Of a DNA stretch of 64,000 bases, positions 24,060 to 36,779 are shown piece by piece. The stretch lies in assembly GCF_003945595.2 (NCBI RefSeq), contig NW_024104129.1, positions 1,302,001 through 1,366,000 of the forward strand, given 5' to 3'. Below the pieces are notes generated by a model, which had not been told where the DNA came from, searched no databases, and saw nothing but the letters and a program-made list of their open reading frames with translations. Source of the DNA: Pipra filicauda. Taxonomy: Eukaryota; Chordata; Aves; Passeriformes; Pipridae. Position numbers and translations under genes: made by a program. The number at the start of each line of letters is the position of its first letter. Position 1 is the first letter of the stretch.

Positions 24060-24219
24060 ATTGTGCATATTTAACTAAACATCAGCGGTGAACGATGTTC
24101 TTACACTCAGATGGTTGCTGACAAGTTCTTGCCAGTCACGTGATCTGAGCAAGCTTAGCACTTAGATTTACAAGGTAACACTGTAAGCCTTTTCATCAAA
24201 AATTTTACCATTTGCTATG

Positions 24220-24225
24220 AATAAA
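24220..24225 (+). terminator. TRIB2: Possible distal poly(A) signal
   Basis: AATAAA at 24220-24225 is followed closely by a T-rich stretch (24233-24250) that could act as a downstream element. It would extend the 3' UTR by about 170 bases. It may be an alternative or backup site. Confidence 0.4.
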
Positions 24226-27025
24226 ACTGGCCTTTATTTTATTTTATTTTGGCTTGTCCCAAGCCCAGTTACCTTTTCAAGAAGGGTATTGAAATGCGAT
24301 GAGAACTTTGGCGGTGGGAGGCTCTTTGGCCAGCGAACAGATACCAAAATGGAGCGAACTGGCACTTGCACTTTTCAAAATCCCAGAGGTATGTACATCT
24401 TGCTTTTGCACCTCAATTCCAGAAAGGATGGATCTGAATTAGCACCTCCTGATTTTCTGTCTTTAATTTAAGGTCAGATTGTGTTTCCGTCACTCATCTT
24501 CAATAACAGTTAAAAGATGCCGATAGTGACATCACCTGTAAGTGCATGCGGGGTAATAATGTGCTTTGTGAATATGAGGCAGGACAGATGAATTCTGATC
24601 CATTAAGAAAAGACAATTTGAACTGTGCTTTGATTTGAACCACTGTGCAGGCTGTTTTCAGCACTTTTATAGTTTGAAAAATCTAAGGGTGGCTGACAAT
24701 TACCCCTAAAGAAACCCTAGACCCCTGAACGTCCCCCCTGCAAGAGTATTGCACCAAAACTGCTAACACAGCGTTTACTGTCAGTCTGGCTAACTTTGTG
24801 CTATGTGATTTCATCCTAGGTGATTCAATGTATTGATAATTGAGTTGGTAGGTTGATTATACCACCAACAGAAATGTTATTAACATGTAGAAACACTTGA
24901 AGATCAGTTTTTAAATGATCTGTATGCCTGCAGCCAAAGTTTAAATTACTTGAAATTCTTTCAAATCAAACTCCCACAATAAATGTGCTTTAAAGAAAAA
25001 AGCAGATTGTAATCAGTCATAGAGAGAAGGGGAGTGCTGAGGATTTCCCTCTCCCCCACTAAAACTTATGTGAACAGCTTCTGCTCTGTTTGGGTGGAAG
25101 TAGTTAGACCTTATTTTCCAGCAACCTGCATGCTTGATTTTTCACTGCCAGTAATTATATGAAAAATGCAGCTGACTAATGATTGCTCGTTTGCAGTGAA
25201 TTTTTTACTTGAGGCTAAAGCTTTCTCAGTGTTGCTGCAGAGGAATCCTTTGGCAGCTGAAGTCAGCTTTATAAAATGCTGAAGGGATGTCTTGTTTTTG
25301 GAGCTTCCTTGTCCCTAAAGTGAAACCCAAGAGGGGGATTTGTGATTCAAACAGCTGATTTCTGGCTCTTCGTTTTATTTTACGGGCACTGCTAGTCTAG
25401 TACAGGTATAGCACTGCTTGCTGCAGAAGTGCCTCAAGACAGCTTTCTTAGTGCTGCTCAACCCTTGATTTGGGGAGCAGTTGCAGTGGGATGCAGGATT
25501 TTTTTTTAGTTGCCTCTTGGACCTGGGGAAAAGGATGGTCATCTCACAACTATGCAGGGTGAAAAGTCATGTCTACAAACAAAACCATTTCACAGAATAT
25601 GACCCAATGGCAGACTTAGGGAGCAGAGGCCCTCTACCCCCTCTGTACCCCTCCCAAATGAAAAAAAAGAAAAGAAAAAAAAATTTTGTTTTTTTTTTAA
25701 CTACAACTATATTCTATTCCTATATATTTTTGTCATTACAGCATTGTGTGTGATTTCAAGCTACAGGCTTTTCTTCAGGACTGCACAAACAAGTGACAAT
25801 TATTCCTTTGGCACCATGATGTCATATAACCTGATCCCTTAGCCTCACTGAGGTGTGCACGTGTTATGGAGGTAAACAAATCAGTTAAAAATGCATTATC
25901 TTGTAGATGAAATAACCCTGGTAAACTTGTGTTTCTGAAAAGAAAAAGACAAAAGCCCAACTCAAGCCCCTAAAACCCCCAAACTGCACCTTCCTGGTAG
26001 TCAGAGAGGAAGGATATGAAGTGATGCCAAGGAAAAATTATTAAGAAGGGGAAAAAAATAATACTCTTCATCCTGAAATGATTGTGTTGAAATTTGGAAA
26101 TGTATGAGTGAGCTCTGTGACTAATAGCATAATGAATACCAAAAGAATTAGTAATGTTCACTTCTTTATTCTTAAAGTTTTGGCTAAGGTTTCTATGAAA
26201 AACTTAATAAGTTAATAAGTGACAGTCTAGCTAGCAACTTAACTAGCTTGTAACTGTCCTGTTCTTTCAGTAGAAGCAAATGTTGAAAATTGGTAACATG
26301 ATGAGACAAATTGAAATCAAAGTGTAAGTAAAACAGAGTATAAATGACCTGTAATGTGGTGTAATTCCCCTGAACCAGGAAAAACAGCTGAGGAAAATTT
26401 CTTAAAAAGAACCAAAAACCCCAAACCAAACTTAAATCAGGCTAGTTCTGAGACTGACATTTGCTTTTACCAATGTTCTTGATAGTTACATTCTCAGTAC
26501 CAGTTTCTGTGCCTCCATTTTGGCTTTTTTTGATTTCTGAACTAAGCAAATTTATAGTATTAGCTTGAAATTTTGATTCTCTGGAGATGCCTCGCCAGAG
26601 GCCTCTGTAAAAGTGTGAAACTCTAGACCGTATTTGACTTGGAAAGCTTTAAGTGTATCAGTGAATATATACAAATGTGAGAGAAAACACATTTACAGTG
26701 ATCGTAGTGTAAATTCTGAGAAATGAATTTGATATTATTTGCTCTGATGTAAATGAGTAGAATCCATTTCTTAAGGGCCTAAACAGGCTTGACTTCTCTG
26801 CTGAGAGGTGTAATTTATTCTTTTTATTACTCAATTTAAATTCATTTAGACTCCTCACAGAAACTGGCTCAGTACAGGAGTGGATTTCTTTGTTCTGGCT
26901 CTCCTGCCTCCTTCACCCGTCATCTGTAGCCAGCAGGGGAAAAAGGAAATAATCTTGGCGTGGCAGCTTGTGGAAAGTAATAGGTTAGTTGCTGCTGTGC
27001 TTATTTCTGCTCAAGAGATTAAAGC

Positions 27026-27097
27026 ATTGCAAAGCTGGTGCTGACGTCATTCCAAGCACACAAAAAGCTGACGTCAGTTGTGCAGTATATTGCAAGG
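27026..27097. promoter_or_regulatory. Paired CRE sites flanked by C/EBP-like motifs
   Basis: Two exact palindromic cAMP-response elements TGACGTCA lie at 27042-27049 and 27069-27076, 27 bases apart start to start. They are flanked by ATTGCAAAG (27026-27034) and ATTGCAAGG (27089-27097), which resemble C/EBP or C/EBP-ATF half-sites. A CTCF-core-like CCAGCAGGGG lies at 26930-26939. CREB/ATF and C/EBP families bind such sites. An enhancer role for TRIB2, about 3 kb upstream of the cluster, is inferred. Confidence 0.5.
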
Positions 27098-27479
27098 TGT
27101 TTATCTCCGTCTGATTAGGTTGGCAAAATGGGCACTGCGAAAGCAGCACACAAAGAAGGAAAGTCTGTTTGTCCATGCTTTCCACTCGCCCTCTGACATC
27201 AGAGTTCAGTCCTGGAAAGATTGAAACACATTGTGCTCGATAAGGCTCCTGTAAAAATCTATGGTGCTACCATTGGGCTCAACTTTTTCCCATCTAAATC
27301 TCCAGGCATCAGTGTTGAGTACACAGTTTGTTTGAGGTGGGTGTTGGGGAGGGGAGCCCAGGTCTGAACTTTTAGCCTTTTCAAAGCCCATCAAAGTGAC
27401 AAAGTAAGAAGAGAGGCTGTGAAGCACAGTCTAGACACTCCTGCCTGCTCACCTAATTGTGGGTCATTGGTCAGCGAAG

Positions 27480-27660
27480 AACGCAGAATTGCTGCCAGCC
27501 AGTGAGCAGCAGGACGAGAGGCTGCTGCCCCACCTGCTGCCCCTGCCTGCTGCCCAGAACATGCAGGCAGCACCAGCTGCTGCCTTAGGAGCCCAAGTTA
27601 TGCTGCCTCTGCTTCCCCCGTCTGCAGGAGTGTGCTGGAGATGTGGAGGGCAGTAACAGA
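27480..27660. other. GC-rich patch with CTGCTGCC repeats and short palindromes
   Basis: A locally GC-rich segment in AT-leaning surroundings, with imperfect CTGCTGCC copies. It also has two short inverted repeats: CTGCCTGC/GCAGGCAG (27543-27550 and 27563-27570) and GGCAGCA/TGCTGCC (27567-27573 and 27579-27585). Open frames run on both strands, but their Ala/Pro/Leu-rich translations look like a composition effect. It could belong to the same regulatory element as the CRE pair 450 bases upstream. Confidence 0.5.
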
Positions 27661-30600
27661 AAGCAAGTATCGTCCTTCAGTTGTGACCAAATGTGCCCTT
27701 AAGGGCAGAAACTTCAGCCCGTAACTGCAAATACCTGCAGTAAGAGGACACCTAGGAATAGTGTGCTCTATGGGTCAAATCAAGTTCTTCAAAGTGTGGG
27801 GCAGAGGTGGATAAGTGTCTGCTCATGCTGAGACCTGACTCTTTCTTCCAACTTAGTTCATTGTTTCTCTCATAACAATTTATTATTAAAATTTGGCCTC
27901 AATCACTGGAAATAAGGATAAAATGCATATTAGTCAGAATATCATGGGTTGAAAAAAACATTCACTTCTATGCAGTTGTGGTTTAATTTTGAGAGCTCAG
28001 TATCAACCTGTTAGAAGAGGGGAGTGCACGCTTACTGGTCACCAATGGGCATTTTATGACTTCATATTTTGTTTAATTCTACTTTCTTCTATGTGTAATC
28101 ACCACGACTGCAGATTATTGGTAATTTCTAAGTGTTTGTAATTGCTAATCAAGCATTTTAGTTTTCACATTAGTAAGAAATGTGCCTGATCCATGCCTTT
28201 AGAGCTGCTGTAAGATGAAGTGTGTCTGTGGGTAAAAATTGCAGCTCTTCTGGGTACCGAGTTTCTGACAGGGCTCCAAATGCGTTAGGGTAAAAGAATT
28301 TTATTACATACAAACTTTTTATTAGAATAAACGTTGCTTCAGAAATTGCATAACGTGCCTCCTCTCCTTGGTAGCTCAAATCAAGGCCAATCAAATCAAG
28401 CTGCTCAAGATGAGTAAGTACATGCATATTTTACCAGTTGTTACTTTTTAAAAACTCTAATTCAGTCAAAGGAACATATCTTGGAAGAGCAATAACGTGA
28501 TTGCAACAGAGAATATGTGGCAGAGAAAGAAAAAGCATCTTCATTTTTCCTTTTTTTTTCTATTCAACATGATGAGAGATGTTGACAAATCCATTTTCTT
28601 GGTTCTGCATAGAATATCGAGTCTTTACCCTGTCTGAGGAGCTGCTAACATGAATAACCAATGATCTCATGTAACCTCAGGACAGCAGTGAGATTTGTCA
28701 GAAAGTTCTCAATGTGCTGTCTTTAATTTAAAAAAGGAACATCAGCAACATGAAATGCGTGATTCAGAGAAATCCACTGACATTTTGCTATTGTCTGCAG
28801 CTGATAAAACTGGAGTAGTCAAGATTGCCTGATTTCATCCCTGCTGATTGATCAGGCCATGAGTATAAACCCACATTTTACTGAAGGATGAATTTTTTCC
28901 TGGATAAATTTAGCTGTGTGTAGAAAGCCAGGACATGATCAAGGTTGCGTTTATGTCCTCAGAGCACAGGAGATGCAGAGTGATTATGCCATTCCTCTTT
29001 TTTTTTAACCTTTATGAGTAGTCTTTATGCATAGGTAAGTGTAAAGAAGATAAAGCCCTTTGCCCCTTCTCTAGGAGAAACATTACTGAGCTATTCCACA
29101 ATAATATGCATGCCAACCTGTCCAGGGCCAAGTGATATTTTGAGTTCTACTTATTTGCTAGTTGAGCAAGGGTTAGGCTGTACCTCATTTTTTCCATCAA
29201 GTATGCTGGGATTGTACAACTGATTTTGCAAAATGCCGTAATTTAATATGATCTTCTCCTTCTTCCACAGTTCTCCTTCAACAATGTCATCACCATTTTC
29301 TGTAGTTGGTAATTTTTAGAGAAATTAAGTTTTTAGGTTTTGGATAGTCTTGCCCGTAAATAAGTGTTGAAGATAACAAATTTAGCAGATAGGAGTATTT
29401 TATGCAAGCGATCATAAACTTTTGGTAATCTGTTTTCCTAAATTACAGAACAAAGATGAAAATCCTTCCATCACTGTGTTTAAACAGTTTTATCTTCTTT
29501 TTCCATCCTTCCAATACACTTTGCTTTTATTTAGAATAACTGCAATTATAAGTGACACTTGCTACCATGGGGTTTGTGCTGTCAGGTCACTCAGAGTGCA
29601 TTTGGAGGCCACCATGGTGAGCACACTGTAGAAGTAAGGGAGAAATGTGTGTGTTGTGTGTTATATCCAAAGGTTATCTATCTCAGAAACACCAGACTCT
29701 TCTAAAGGGTAGAAGGCCTTTCATCTCTTTTCTAATTGTAGATGGGATTAAGAGACTCTAAATGTTGCTGCTCCCATCCATAAGTAATGTTTCTGACATT
29801 GTAGCTGTTGGATGCCAATTGTTCAGAGAAGTGGAAACCACATCTTTCAATACTTCTTTGCAACTTCTTGACACTGTCAATTTACTGTGAGTTCCAGTCA
29901 GCTGAATCGATAACAGATATAATCCCCAGAGACGTGGGAAAGACCACCTTTCAGGAGGTTGGTAGGTAGGCTTGTAGGCTTCGTTGTCTGGGGGGGAATC
30001 ACAGTACACTTGCTGCTGAAGTAGACCAAAGACTGTGATATTTAGGGCAATTTCAAAGCTTGTTCCAAGATTGTTTTCACAAGAAAAGGTTACCCTGTCA
30101 GAGCACAGCAGGGGAGATTGGCTGCACTTCTGGAGTCATACAGTCAAGCCCAAGCTTTGTTCTGCCTCAACTCTTAAATCAAGTTCCTTGCAGAGGGACA
30201 GAGAAACCCACTGCCAGCTTTACATGTAACAGGGAGGACAAAGACAAGATTTGGACCACCTAATGCTATTGAAGCTGGGAGTAATGGCTTACACAAGTGG
30301 AATTTGGGGGCAGGATTTGTTCAGCTAAATGTTGACAACTATATTTCTCTCTGCTGACTATAAAAGGAGCTCAGCATGACTAGCTTAGGCGTAGATGTCT
30401 AAAGTTAAATGGGATTAATTCTCCCTGCTTGCCAGAGCCTCTATTCATTTGCATACACAAAAATGTCTTGTTCTTTTTGAGATACACCAGGTACCCAAGA
30501 CATCTACACAGGACTTTCAGACGTGACACAGAAGCTGTGGAAGAATGACCTCTTGTGAAGAGACAGCGGGAGATGTGGTGGGGTGCCCCTAAGCATCTCA

Positions 30601-33600
30601 GATGGCAGTGGGTGGACACATCTATATGGACTTCTATGTAGGGTGGTCCAGAAGACTTTAGCTTTTGTAAACCTGAGGCTCAGAACACTATTCTGTCATT
30701 AACTTGAGAGTTTCCTAGGTGTCAGCACTTCGCTATTTTAAAAAATGTAAATACATGTCTAATTTATGTGGGAAAATGCTCTCCTTCCCTCTTCAGAAAT
30801 GGTCACTTGTGAAACAAGCTTGCAAATGTTGGCCCAGAAGGGTTTCAGGCCAAAGGAGCCTGACCCTTATGTAACACGTGAGTAAGCGCTCAGCCATGGG
30901 CACACGTGGGCTGCTTTAAGCCTTTTACATCTGGCAATCACTGGACAAAACACAGAAAATAAACCTAACTGCAGAGACAGCATAAATCAACATCATAAAA
31001 AGTAGTAATGATGAATGTTGATACATCAAGATATAAGGGGGACTGAATAAAAGATTAAGAGCAAATGCATTTATTTACTTTTTATAGCGTGTCACTGTTT
31101 TATTTTCCTCCTGTTACCCCTCCATGAAGGATGTGCTACATGGACTGCACTTAACCACCTGTTCAGTAGAGAAATTAAATGCTGTAGAAAAGCATTTTCT
31201 ATTTCTTCACTTTAGTGTCCACCAGTGGATGTTCTCTCTGGCTCCAGAAGCAGCTGGTGTAACTCAAAATAGCTCATTAAAAGTGCCTTATGATCCTTTC
31301 TGTTGTGTACATGGCACTTTAACCTGTTTGCTCCTGGACTTCCTCCCTCCGCCACAACTTCCCTCAAAAACAAGTTGCTTTTTATGTGGGAGAGAGTTTT
31401 GTGTGTTGTCAGAGAGGAAGATTCAAATTGGGCAGAGCATCATAAATACAACACTTGCAAATCTCTCTGGTTTTAGGCAGTAGGAAAATGAGTTCCTAGC
31501 ATTTGCTAGTACTTATCCAGACAAGTGTGTTCATTAAACAATGTTAATGTTTTTCTTCTCTTAGAAGCCAAACTATGGTATGAGGCAGCCTTGTGTTTAA
31601 CAGTTGCTCACTGGCTAAAAATCCTATGGCAACCAATAAATGGAAGCCAAAAAATGTTGCAATATTATTTTAGAGGACTCATCTGCTTATTTTTACAGTT
31701 AGTCTTGCATAACCTTCTGCATTTTTGGACTCTGCCTTATGTAGAATATTTCTTAAAGTTTCCATTTATTTCAATTGTGCACTGCACATTAGGAAAACTC
31801 CTAAAAGAATTAGAAAAAATGAGTCACAAATACTTTCCCTTTATGATGTTATTCTGCCCTTCTATAACCTATTTATGTACTGCCCTTACATAATACTTAT
31901 TTGGTGTTACAGTTTTGCTGAGGATCTGACACTAATTTTTTTAATCTGCAAAGCAAAGATGAAAACAGTGTCATGATGGTAGCTTGAAATGTGTCTGCTT
32001 CCTGGGATTTAAATATGCGGACAAAACAAATGATGTCTGGCTTCCAGCTGATGACCACAGCTCAGTTTCTAGCTCAAGCCATCACATACTCATCTCAATA
32101 GTGTGTGGGGTTTGGGATGGTCTTTTTTCTTTCACTGTGGTGGTGGAAATGCGTGTTTATAAACAATGAAAAGCACTGTAATGGTAGGTTTAAAAAGACG
32201 CATGAAAAAAATCTGTATAGTATCAACGCAGCTCAGGTGTTTGGTGTATGCCCATCTCTGTGTTACTCTGGCATAGCTAATAGTTACCAGCAGAATAACA
32301 AAGGCTACATCTGTAAGCTTTGGCCTTGATGCACATAATGGCCGAGCAATGATATATTTCACTCTCTCCTCCCACAAAAGTAGCAACAAAATCCTGGCAG
32401 CCTGTTAATCTGTAGCCAATGGTGTTGCAGTACATGAATTACTTCAAGCCAGCTCTCTATAGATTGACTGGTTCATGCCTGATGTTGCAACCCCATCACA
32501 CATGACGAATTACACATGCAACTCTTGCAAAATTGTATTCTGAGTAAATAAAGGCTTAGAACTTTGTCTTTCTTTTGCAAACGGGAATCTCACGTAGAAT
32601 AGAGATGGATGAGTTTTTGTGCCTGCATGTGTGCACAAGGCTGTGCGTGCACATACATAAATGAACAGTCCTAAATGAGGGAGGGGGTGGGGACGTAACC
32701 ATTCCTGCTTCTCGCATATTTCTGCACCAAGCTGAGTGAGAAGCTGAGACAGGAAAAAGGATGTATTCCTCAGTTTTTTCAGAGCATCGCATCTTATTTC
32801 TCCAGCAAGAAGAGCTGGGAAAAGGTTTGGCGCTTCTGTAGGCTAGAGATTTGCAGCAAGCTGTGCCTGCTGTTTGAAAGGGAGAGAGCTGATGGGAGGT
32901 GGCAGCACCCTGTCCTTCACCCTTTCAAGAAATCCTTGCCCATGCAAATATACAAGTTCTATTATTGAGAATTTTTGTTGCCTTGTGCATATATAGAAAA
33001 ATAACAGGGGAACCAAACAGTTCAGTTCTTGGATTCCTCAAATACCCTCAGGTAAATTCCAGCACCCTGAACTTCAGATTTCTGCAGGAAGGATGTGTCA
33101 GTTCCTGACAGTTCAAGGAGACCCAATCAACCCAGCCTGTGGAGCCTAGAGAGTGATTAATCTCATCCCAAAGCAGACACTGATATTTCATCAGATGAGT
33201 GGTGCCCTACACCCATTGCCTGAGAATTTTTTTGGTTTTTTTTTTTAAAACAGGAGCCGAAACATATAGCTCAAATATAGAAGGCAACATCATAGCCATC
33301 AAAAATCAAAAGAGCTGTATCCTGCTTCTAACCTCACACAAAGGCTAGGAAAATAAATGTAATACTTTACATTCCCATTGGTTTCCATGGGCCTTGAGCA
33401 AGGACAGGTATTTTTATACACTCGGAAGTGTGCATTTAAAGATAATTAGAATATATCTCTTCATATGCTAATCCTGTTAAAATGTGAACTAGGATTGCAA
33501 GATCTTTGGGACAAAGACAATGTTTTTTTTCTCTATGTTTCTATATAGCGGCATAATAAAGTCTGGATATGTCTAGGACTGGAGGTCCTTATGACTACTG

Positions 33601-36089
33601 AAGTTAAACTAATATATTAGAATGAATAGTTTTAGGATCAAGTATAATATGTCTTATCTTATGAGATCAGCAGCTTCCTATTCTTCAGACAAGGCATCTC
33701 CTCTGTTCTAATTGAATTCTTTGTGGGTTTTTTTTTACAAAGGGAACAAATTTTATCTATGAACTTTAGCTGCAACTGACCTAATATTGCAAAACCCATT
33801 TCTCACAGAACCTAAGCAGGTTTTAACCCAGCTTTTGAAAGTAAAGCAAAATATAATAATCTATTTCAGCAACTAGACTCAGAAGATAATCTATTCAGGT
33901 TAAATGAAAGCAATGGAATAATTTTCCTTCTATGGTCCTGCTCTGAAAAAAAGTTAACATAAAAATCTCATAAACTGAGGTATTGTTTATCATTTTAGAT
34001 GCTCCCCATACCCTTTGGAATATCAGTTCAAGAAAAAACATCCAGTATATTTTCTGAAGGTTTTCTTTAAAGCAATATTGGTTTTAGTTATATCAAACAG
34101 GGCATTACATTAAACACTATATTACTGCACTTCAGAGCAAGCAATCATCTTCAGATTTATGAGAAAAAAAGAGATAGTAGAAGTTTTTTATAAATTTAAA
34201 TTTACTGGTTTGATGAGTATGGTTAACTGGTTTATAAAACCAAAGTGAGTGTGACATTGTCAACAGTGATCCTCCTTGACCCACACTGATGTTTTGTACA
34301 TACCTGTTGGGTTTATTGCTGTTGTTCATTTTATCAATATATTTATTTATACTCAGTCCTGACAAGTAGCAGAAATACCACCAGGAACAAGGCTCTTGTC
34401 ATGATAGTCATAATCATGAAGCTCTGTTTGCAAGGTGCCTGTACCACCCTAATGAGCTGCCCCATTGATTCATCTCCAACATTTGGACCCTATCTCAAGT
34501 ACACCAAAGCAAGAATTCTCCAAGGGTGTCCTCAGGCTGCAGGCAGGCTGCAAAGCCCCTGATTAGGCTCTCAAATCATCTTCTCATCTGAAGTCAGCAC
34601 TGGCAGACCCAGGTGGGCACCAGTCCACTGTGTGCAGGGCTGTGGAGTTTAGGAAAGTCCTGAGAAGCAGTGCTGCACATCTGCTGCACAGCCCCAAAAC
34701 CTAACCTTTGCCTACTTTCATGCAAAAATAAGCATTGTGAGGGAAAACTCAGTATCTTCATAAGGTGGAGGTATGATGCCCTCTTGTTTATAAACAAATA
34801 TGGTGTTTCTTGCAGTAGGATATGCTATTGTAAAGCAACATTGTAAATTTTCTCTACTTAGTGCTCACTGGAGGTTAATGCAGTACACATTTACTGATCT
34901 CTTAATTATGGTAGGTTAATTATAACAAACCCCTCTTTGTTCTGGAGTTTCTATTACTTCATATTTCTACTCAAAATGAACAGCCTTCATGATGGGGAGG
35001 TTGCAAAATAGGGTGAGAAGAGTAGAGGTTAATTTATTAAAAAAAAAAAAGTGAAATTAGACAAAGAGCAGACAGAGCACTCTCTCTTCCCTTCTCACAG
35101 CAGGATACATTCCACGGTCCCTTTTTTTGTTGCTACTGTGCTGCCTGTCCCACCTCCCATAGCAATGCATAATTCCTGGTCAAAGCATTCAAGAATTTCG
35201 CACATTCACGCATGACATGTTTCCAGGTTATATTGTAGCGCTTTCTCCTCTTGTCTTTTAACAAATGCTCTGTAGTTTTAGTATTTTTTTTAATAATTCA
35301 TCTTCTGGTGTGTTTTCTTCTGTCTCTGGTTTAAACTTTATATTTACGTCTCTTTACAGTAAAACTAAAATGACAGAGATGAAATATTTTCAGATGTGCT
35401 ATTTTTTTAAAGTTCAGAGTTTATAAACAACCTATGTATGTTTTGGAGGCATGACTTGTTTGTTATTTTTGGTGCTGAAGCTGAACTGAACTGCAAAAGC
35501 CAAGAAATGTTGTAAGCACAACTCTAACTACTGTTATAGTCTTATTTCATTCAGCTTCTGAGGGCTTATATGGCCACTGAAAGGAATGCAGGCTTGGCCG
35601 AGTACTTTTCCTGTGAAAAAATATTAATTTGTTCTACACATCACCATTTTTTTTGGACATCTATGTTCAAGTCAAACTTTCCCTGATCACCCCAGATGAG
35701 ATACAGAAGGACAGAAGAGGAGACTACAATTTATGTAATTTCTAGGCCTCTCAGAAATTATATCCTTTAAGAGCAGTGGATTTTAAAAGTTTTGTGGTTT
35801 AGTGGATTTAATAGTATACATTATTGCTTTGCAACTGAGTATTCTTCTGCAAAATATCCCAAATGTCAGGACTAAAAGATAATAAAAATAATGCACATTA
35901 TCGGAGCAACTTGAAAAAACCTCAGTTGGCCATTTCACACCAGAGACCTTCAGGAGTAATAATGTTTTATCCCATTTCTGGCCCATGACATGTTGGAGAT
36001 AGCTGTTAAGTTCCAGACCTGTGTTCAGAAATAACGGCCTCATGCTGAGTTTCGCTATAATTTGGGCCATGGTGTTGAGCAATTTACCA

Positions 36090-36290
36090 CATAATAATTT
36101 AATATTTAATTTAATTTGTAAGAATTTTGTATTATTATTTGGTTTTATGAATGAGGTATTTTAAAATTATATTACATCTATGCAAATATTGCATATAATT
36201 AATAGCATACAGTACATATATATTAAAATTATTACATCATATATTCAAATATATTTTTGTATGAGTGTAATTTGAAATTACTTACATGTA
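36090..36290. other. AT-rich stretch with octamer-containing palindrome
   Basis: About 200 bases made almost only of A and T. Near the middle, TATGCAA-ATA-TTGCATA (36179-36195) forms an inverted repeat that includes the POU octamer ATGCAAAT (36180-36187). Such stretches can serve as matrix-attachment or POU/homeodomain sites, or be neutral AT-rich DNA. Confidence 0.4.
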
Positions 36291-36652
36291 TTTCTGTTTA
36301 AACAAAGCCAAAGCCCATTCTGTGGTCTCTTCTGTTCAGGTAGGTAAGGAAAGAGTTCACATGCTGCATGACATAGTGCTATTTCATCAGCCTGCTCTGT
36401 GGTGTTCCTTTCATATAACAGGGCTAATCAGAATCACTAGTGAGAAAGGAGCAGGTTGCAGATGCCTCATTGCACAGATTTTGCTTTCACACCAAGAAGC
36501 TTCCAGGACAGAATGACTCAGGTGACTGAAGGTATCAATGCCTACATGAAATAAGATAAAAATTTGGGTGGAAGGAATGCAGCAAGTTGATAGAAAGAAC
36601 TTTGATCTCCATAGTCATCCAACATCTTCCTGATCTGAATCTATTCATTTTA

Positions 36653-36744
36653 CCTTCCCCTTCCCCCTCCCCTTCCCCTTCCCCTTCCCCTTCCCCTTCC
36701 CCTTCCCCTTCCCCTTCCCCTTCCCCTTCCCTTCCCCTTCCCTT
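36653..36744 (+). repeat. (CCCCTT)n hexanucleotide array
   Basis: About 15 units of CCCCTT with minor interruptions at both ends (a CCCCCT near the start and CCCTT near the end). The minus strand reads (GGGGAA)n, with many G4 runs in close order, so it could form G-quadruplexes. It creates artificial open frames of alternating Pro-Ser and Gly-Glu that should not be called genes. Confidence 0.95.
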
Positions 36745-36779
36745 CATATTTGCTTCCTTTGGCCTTCCCCCTGTCCTGT

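Larger units (their letters stand above)
22196..24080 (+). other. TRIB2: TRIB2 3' UTR
   Basis: About 1.9 kb between the TGA and the first strong poly(A) signals. It has G-runs at 22381-22396, a G-run near 22955, U-rich tracts (22649, 22982 and 23475 regions), several ATTTA-type AU-rich pentamers (for example near 23326 and 23462) and a Pumilio-type site at 23112. These suggest control of mRNA stability, usual for a short-lived signalling adaptor. The cleavage position is inferred to be 15-30 bases after the signals. Confidence 0.8.
24260..36650. other. Gene-free region downstream of TRIB2, part 1
   Basis: No supportable gene on either strand. Open frames are about 120 codons or fewer, lack recognisable domains and are not supported by splice structure. 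Mostly AT-leaning unique sequence. Notable islands are the paired CRE cluster (27026-27097), the GC-rich CTGCTGCC patch (27480-27660) and the AT-rich octamer region (36090-36290). No RNA gene recognised. Confidence 0.75.

Noticed and set aside
29758..30009. 83-codon minus-strand frame with a protein-like composition
   Set aside because: No domain recognised, no flanking splice signals or neighbouring exons, and a length expected by chance in this much sequence.
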